Part shown: positions 61,589-64,000 of the stretch, piece after piece | Layout of the letters: each line of letters opens with the position of its first letter | Numbering within the stretch: position 1 is the first letter of the stretch | From: Planctomycetota bacterium | GTDB taxonomy: Bacteria; Planctomycetota; SZUA-567; H5-PLA8 | Assembly: GCA_016200135.1 (NCBI GenBank) | Contig: JACQFI010000038.1 | Span: 1-64,000, forward strand | DNA length: 64,000 nucleotides | Reading direction: 5' to 3' | Translations under genes and position numbers: made by a program | Notes under the pieces: model-generated | What the model saw: only the letters and a program-made list of their open reading frames with translations | Databases searched by the model: none | What the model was told of the DNA's origin: nothing

Positions 61589-62023
61589 CTAGGCCTCGCG
61601 CTCCCACACCAGGGTTCCGACGATCTCGCGGCCCGCGGTCTTGATCGGCGGCGTGCTCAGGATCAGACGGTGGCCCTCGAAGCGGAAGCGCCGGACTTGA
61701 TCGGTGCCGGTCCAGTTGGGAAAGAGGCTGCCTTGGACCTTGTGCGTGACGGTCCCCTGCGTCTCGTCCACTACGTACGATCCGTAATAGGCGATGCAGC
61801 CGATGAACGCGGCCTTGATCTCGTCGAGCGAGCCGCGGTTGTGGTTGTTGTGCGCGAAGTTTGCGCGGTCCGGATCGACGCACTGGCCCATCATGCGGCC
61901 CGCAGCGTCGTACATCAGCCGGCCGGCCGGATGCATGCCCAGCGGGCGCTGGACCGAGCCGTCCGAGCCGCGCAGTTCGTACGAGACCAGCTTCCAGGCG
62001 CCAACGAAGTTCGCGGAGCTCAT
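61589..62023 (-). CDS. Lipocalin-like domain protein
   Basis: A 144-aa protein of the lipocalin-like family of small beta-barrel proteins (FVGAWKLVSYELRGSDGSV, GRLMYDAAGRMMGQCVDP, IAYYGSYVVDE). It has no signal peptide. The start at ATG 62023 overlaps the HIT gene stop (ATGA). Function unknown. Confidence 0.82.
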   Translation of the reverse strand: MSSANFVGAWKLVSYELRGSDGSVQRPLGMHPAGRLMYDAAGRMMGQCVDPDRANFAHNNHNRGSLDEIKAAFIGCIAYYGSYVVDETQGTVTHKVQGSLFPNWTGTDQVRRFRFEGHRLILSTPPIKTAGREIVGTLVWEREA

Positions 62024-62604
62024 GTGCGCCCCCGAAAGAGCGGCCGCAGCTCGTCCCACAACTGTGCCAGCGCGACCGGCACCGTGTGGACCTGCCCGAT
62101 CACCGGCCAGAAGTTCGTGTCGCCCACCCAGCGCGGGATCGCGTGCATGTGCAGGTGGTCCTCGATGCCCGCGCCCGCGGCCTTGCCGAGGTTCATGCCC
62201 ACGTTGCAGCCCTGCGGCTTCATCACTTTCCCGAGCACCTCCACGCAGAGCCGCGTCTGCTCCCAGAGCGCGCGGCTCTCGGCTTCCTTCAGGCTGGGCA
62301 ATTCGTGCGTGTGGCGGCGCGGCGCGATGAGCAGGTGGCCGCCGGTGTACGGGTAGCGGTTCATGATCACGAGCGCGTGCGCGTCGCGATACAGAAGGAG
62401 CGTCTTCTTCCAAGCGTCTTCGTCGCCATCGGAAAGTCCGGCGGCGCGGCAGAGGAAGCAGCCCGCATCTTTGGGTCCGAGGACGAATTCGAGCCGCCAG
62501 GGCGCAAAGACAGCGGCGCGCTCGTGCACACCCGCACGCTTCTTTTGCGCGGAACTTCTGGCACTGTCGGCGGCTCGTCGCGTCTTACGTTGGGCACGAG
62601 GCAT
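62020..62604 (-). CDS. HIT-family hydrolase/phosphorylase
   Basis: A 194-aa HIT protein. The catalytic His triad is HLHMHAIPRW (H150, H152, H154). CFLC (49-52) probably helps bind zinc, as in Ap4A phosphorylase-type relatives. The N-terminal 30 residues are basic and probably disordered. ATG 62604 is chosen because the upstream extension is not protein-like and runs against the sigma-factor promoter. It overlaps the lipocalin gene by 4 bp. Confidence 0.9.
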   Translation of the reverse strand: MPRAQRKTRRAADSARSSAQKKRAGVHERAAVFAPWRLEFVLGPKDAGCFLCRAAGLSDGDEDAWKKTLLLYRDAHALVIMNRYPYTGGHLLIAPRRHTHELPSLKEAESRALWEQTRLCVEVLGKVMKPQGCNVGMNLGKAAGAGIEDHLHMHAIPRWVGDTNFWPVIGQVHTVPVALAQLWDELRPLFRGRT

Positions 62605-62719
62605 GCGGGAGAGATTGCTGGTTTTACGGATGCGGTCAAGGAAAGGAAGCTGGTTATGAGATGCCTGGCGGATAAGCTGACACGCGTTGTACGCCCTCTG
62701 TACGGATTGGCAAAAAGCC

Positions 62720-63406
62720 ATGAATAAAGCACCTGCGCAGCCGTCAGAACATCGACCCGCCCCGGAGGCGAAGGGCGCCCCCAAGGCTCAAGGCTATGTG
62801 GACGATCCCGAGGACGGCCTCCTGGTCGAGCGCGCGGTGAAAGGCGAGGCGGAAGCGTTCGAAGCGCTCTTCGCCAAGCACCGCCAGCGGCTCTTCGCGG
62901 TGGCGTGGCGGCTCATGCGCGACGAGGACGCCGCGCTGGACGTGGTTCAGGAAGCCTTCGTCCGGGCCTACCAGAACCTGGGGGACCTTCGCGGCGAGGC
63001 GCGCTTCTACCCGTGGCTCCGGCGCATCGCGGTGAACCTGGCCATCGACCGGTTGCGCCACATCAAACGGGGCACGGAAGTGGGCTTCGACGAGGCGCAG
63101 TTCGGGCGGGGCGAGGAAGCCGACGAGAGCCGGGTCGCGCGGACGAACGACCGGGCCGAGCGCGAGAGCCCGTCGCGCCGGGCGGAACTGAGTGAGTTCG
63201 GCCGGGACTTGCAGGGCGCGCTGGAGAAACTCAGCGAGGCCCATCGCGCGGTCTTTATGCTCCACGCCGCCGAAGGCATGTCGTACCGGGAGATCGCGGA
63301 CGCGCTGGGCTGCAACATCGGGACGGTGATGTCGCGGCTGTTCTACGCGCGCAAGAAGCTGCAGGAGTTGCTCGCGCCGCACCTGGACGGAAAGGCGGAG
63401 CAGTAA
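62720..63406 (+). CDS. ECF-type RNA polymerase sigma factor
   Basis: A 228-aa sigma factor with a Pro/Ala-rich start. Region 2 has DAALDVVQEAFVRAYQNL and region 4 has MSYREIADALGCNIGTVMSR. Between them lies an Arg/Glu/Ser-rich linker. ATG 62720. The next gene encodes an anti-sigma-like protein, so the pair forms a signalling unit. Confidence 0.93.
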   Translation: MNKAPAQPSEHRPAPEAKGAPKAQGYVDDPEDGLLVERAVKGEAEAFEALFAKHRQRLFAVAWRLMRDEDAALDVVQEAFVRAYQNLGDLRGEARFYPWLRRIAVNLAIDRLRHIKRGTEVGFDEAQFGRGEEADESRVARTNDRAERESPSRRAELSEFGRDLQGALEKLSEAHRAVFMLHAAEGMSYREIADALGCNIGTVMSRLFYARKKLQELLAPHLDGKAEQ

Positions 63407-63414
63407 TACGAAAG

Positions 63415-63498
63415 TGCAGAGTGCTATGTCCTGAGTGCTGAGCAGCAGCACTGGGAACCAGGACACGGGACTCAGGGTCAGGATTCAGGACTCGCAGT
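63415..63498. repeat. Word repeat (AGTGCTGAG / GGACTCAGGG) between sigma and anti-sigma genes
   Basis: Variants of GTCCTGAGTGCTGAG and CAGGATTCAGGACTC fill the gap. A shorter relative (TCAGCACTCAGCACT) lies near 36620. It leaves no room for a promoter beyond simple words. Confidence 0.5.
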
Positions 63499-63499
63499 C

Positions 63500-64000
63500 A
63501 TGGAAGAAGCGCTGCTCGAAAAACTCTCCGCGTATGCGGACGGCGAACTGGAAGGCGCCGAGGCCGCCGAGTTGTCGGCGGCGCTGGAAGCGCGCCCGGA
63601 ACTACGCCGCATGCTGGACGCCTTCAAGCGCCTGGATGAACAGGTCGCCGCGCTGCCGGTGCCGCCCCTCGATGACGAGACGGGGAGGGCGCTCTGGTCG
63701 GAGGTATCCTTTCGCACCCTGGAAGCCCAAGGCAAACCCGGCGCGAAACCGCTTGAGACGCCCTCCTGGAATGCCATGGCCGAGGGGCTCCCGCCGGCGC
63801 CCGAAGTGAGCGCGGATCGCTGGGGCAAGGTCTGGCAGGGCATCCGCGGAGGCATGCAGCCCGGCGCGAAATCCGAAGAGCCGCGCGACGAGGCCGACCG
63901 CTCCGTTCCGCTGGGCGATCTCAGCCCGATCCATCTCGCCGCGGTCAAGGACCGCGAACCGTTCGAAGAATCCCGCAAGCCGCGCAAGCGCCCGGTCGCG
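63500..64000 (+). CDS. Anti-sigma-factor-like protein, 3' end beyond the window
   Basis: The frame is open from ATG 63500 to the window end (167 codons seen). It starts LLEKLSAYADGELEGAEAAE, the usual anti-sigma opening, with AALEARPELRRMLDAFKRLD after it, but it lacks the HxxxCxxC zinc ligands of ZAS proteins. The later part is soluble with Trp-rich segments (WNAMAEGLPPAPEVSADRWG). No membrane helix is seen yet; it may follow beyond the edge. It comes after the sigma-factor gene. Confidence 0.75.
   Translation, partial: MEEALLEKLSAYADGELEGAEAAELSAALEARPELRRMLDAFKRLDEQVAALPVPPLDDETGRALWSEVSFRTLEAQGKPGAKPLETPSWNAMAEGLPPAPEVSADRWGKVWQGIRGGMQPGAKSEEPRDEADRSVPLGDLSPIHLAAVKDREPFEESRKPRKRPVA

Overview
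The window is a high-GC bacterial chromosome segment. It resembles an uncultured Planctomycetota-type (PVC-like) genome. The indications are a zf-HC2 protein fused to an alpha/alpha-toroid (squalene-cyclase-like) domain behind an ECF sigma factor, large HEAT-repeat membrane proteins, a ceramidase-like enzyme and PhyH proteins beside AraC regulators, and many dispersed palindromic word-like repeats. This assignment is inference from gene content; no rRNA or marker gene is present to fix it.

Layout: 0.1-3.2 kb holds a split MmeI-like restriction-modification gene with a C8 tract at the break. 3.3-6.3 kb is a ferrous-iron operon (FeoA-like, Cys-rich small protein, FeoA, FeoB) with two Fur-box-like palindromes. 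6.5-9.7 kb holds a GT-C-like membrane protein, a Ser/Thr kinase and tRNA-Pro(UGG). 9.7-19.7 kb is mostly housekeeping and hypothetical genes (lipoprotein, DUF3592, cupin, long-form HisG, TPR membrane protein, YraN, GNAT). 19.7-27 kb holds glnE and a single-chain E1alpha-E1beta-lipoyl-E2 2-oxoacid dehydrogenase. 27-34.3 kb holds a methyltransferase, a transglutaminase-like protein, and an AraC regulator divergent from a DegT aminotransferase followed by a ceramidase-like gene.

34.3-36.7 kb is the accessory hot spot: a lone integron gene cassette (GIY-YIG-like nuclease with a PUA/EVE-like C-terminus and a 77-bp attC), followed by about 1.4 kb without genes and packed with hairpins and repeats. 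36.7-42.3 kb holds a PocR-like AraC regulator divergent from two PhyH dioxygenases, then a 961-aa HEAT protein with a duplicated C-terminal domain. 42.4-48.6 kb holds an ECF sigma / anti-sigma-toroid pair and two membrane-anchored coiled-coil proteins with BRCT-like domains. 48.8-64 kb holds PII, large envelope proteins, Maf, a spermidine-synthase-like membrane protein, Dgt-BirA, an APH-like kinase, HIT-lipocalin and a second ECF sigma / anti-sigma pair that runs off the end.

The strongest unusual signals are four. First, the lone integron cassette. Second, a palindromic repeat inserted in frame in both glnE and birA, using the same reading frame in both and also found between genes, comparable in concept to Rickettsia palindromic elements. 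Third, the four-part dehydrogenase fusion. Fourth, the possibly phase-variable restriction-modification gene. Nitrogen control is represented by both GlnE and a PII protein. All calls come from reading the sequence; no database search was run.
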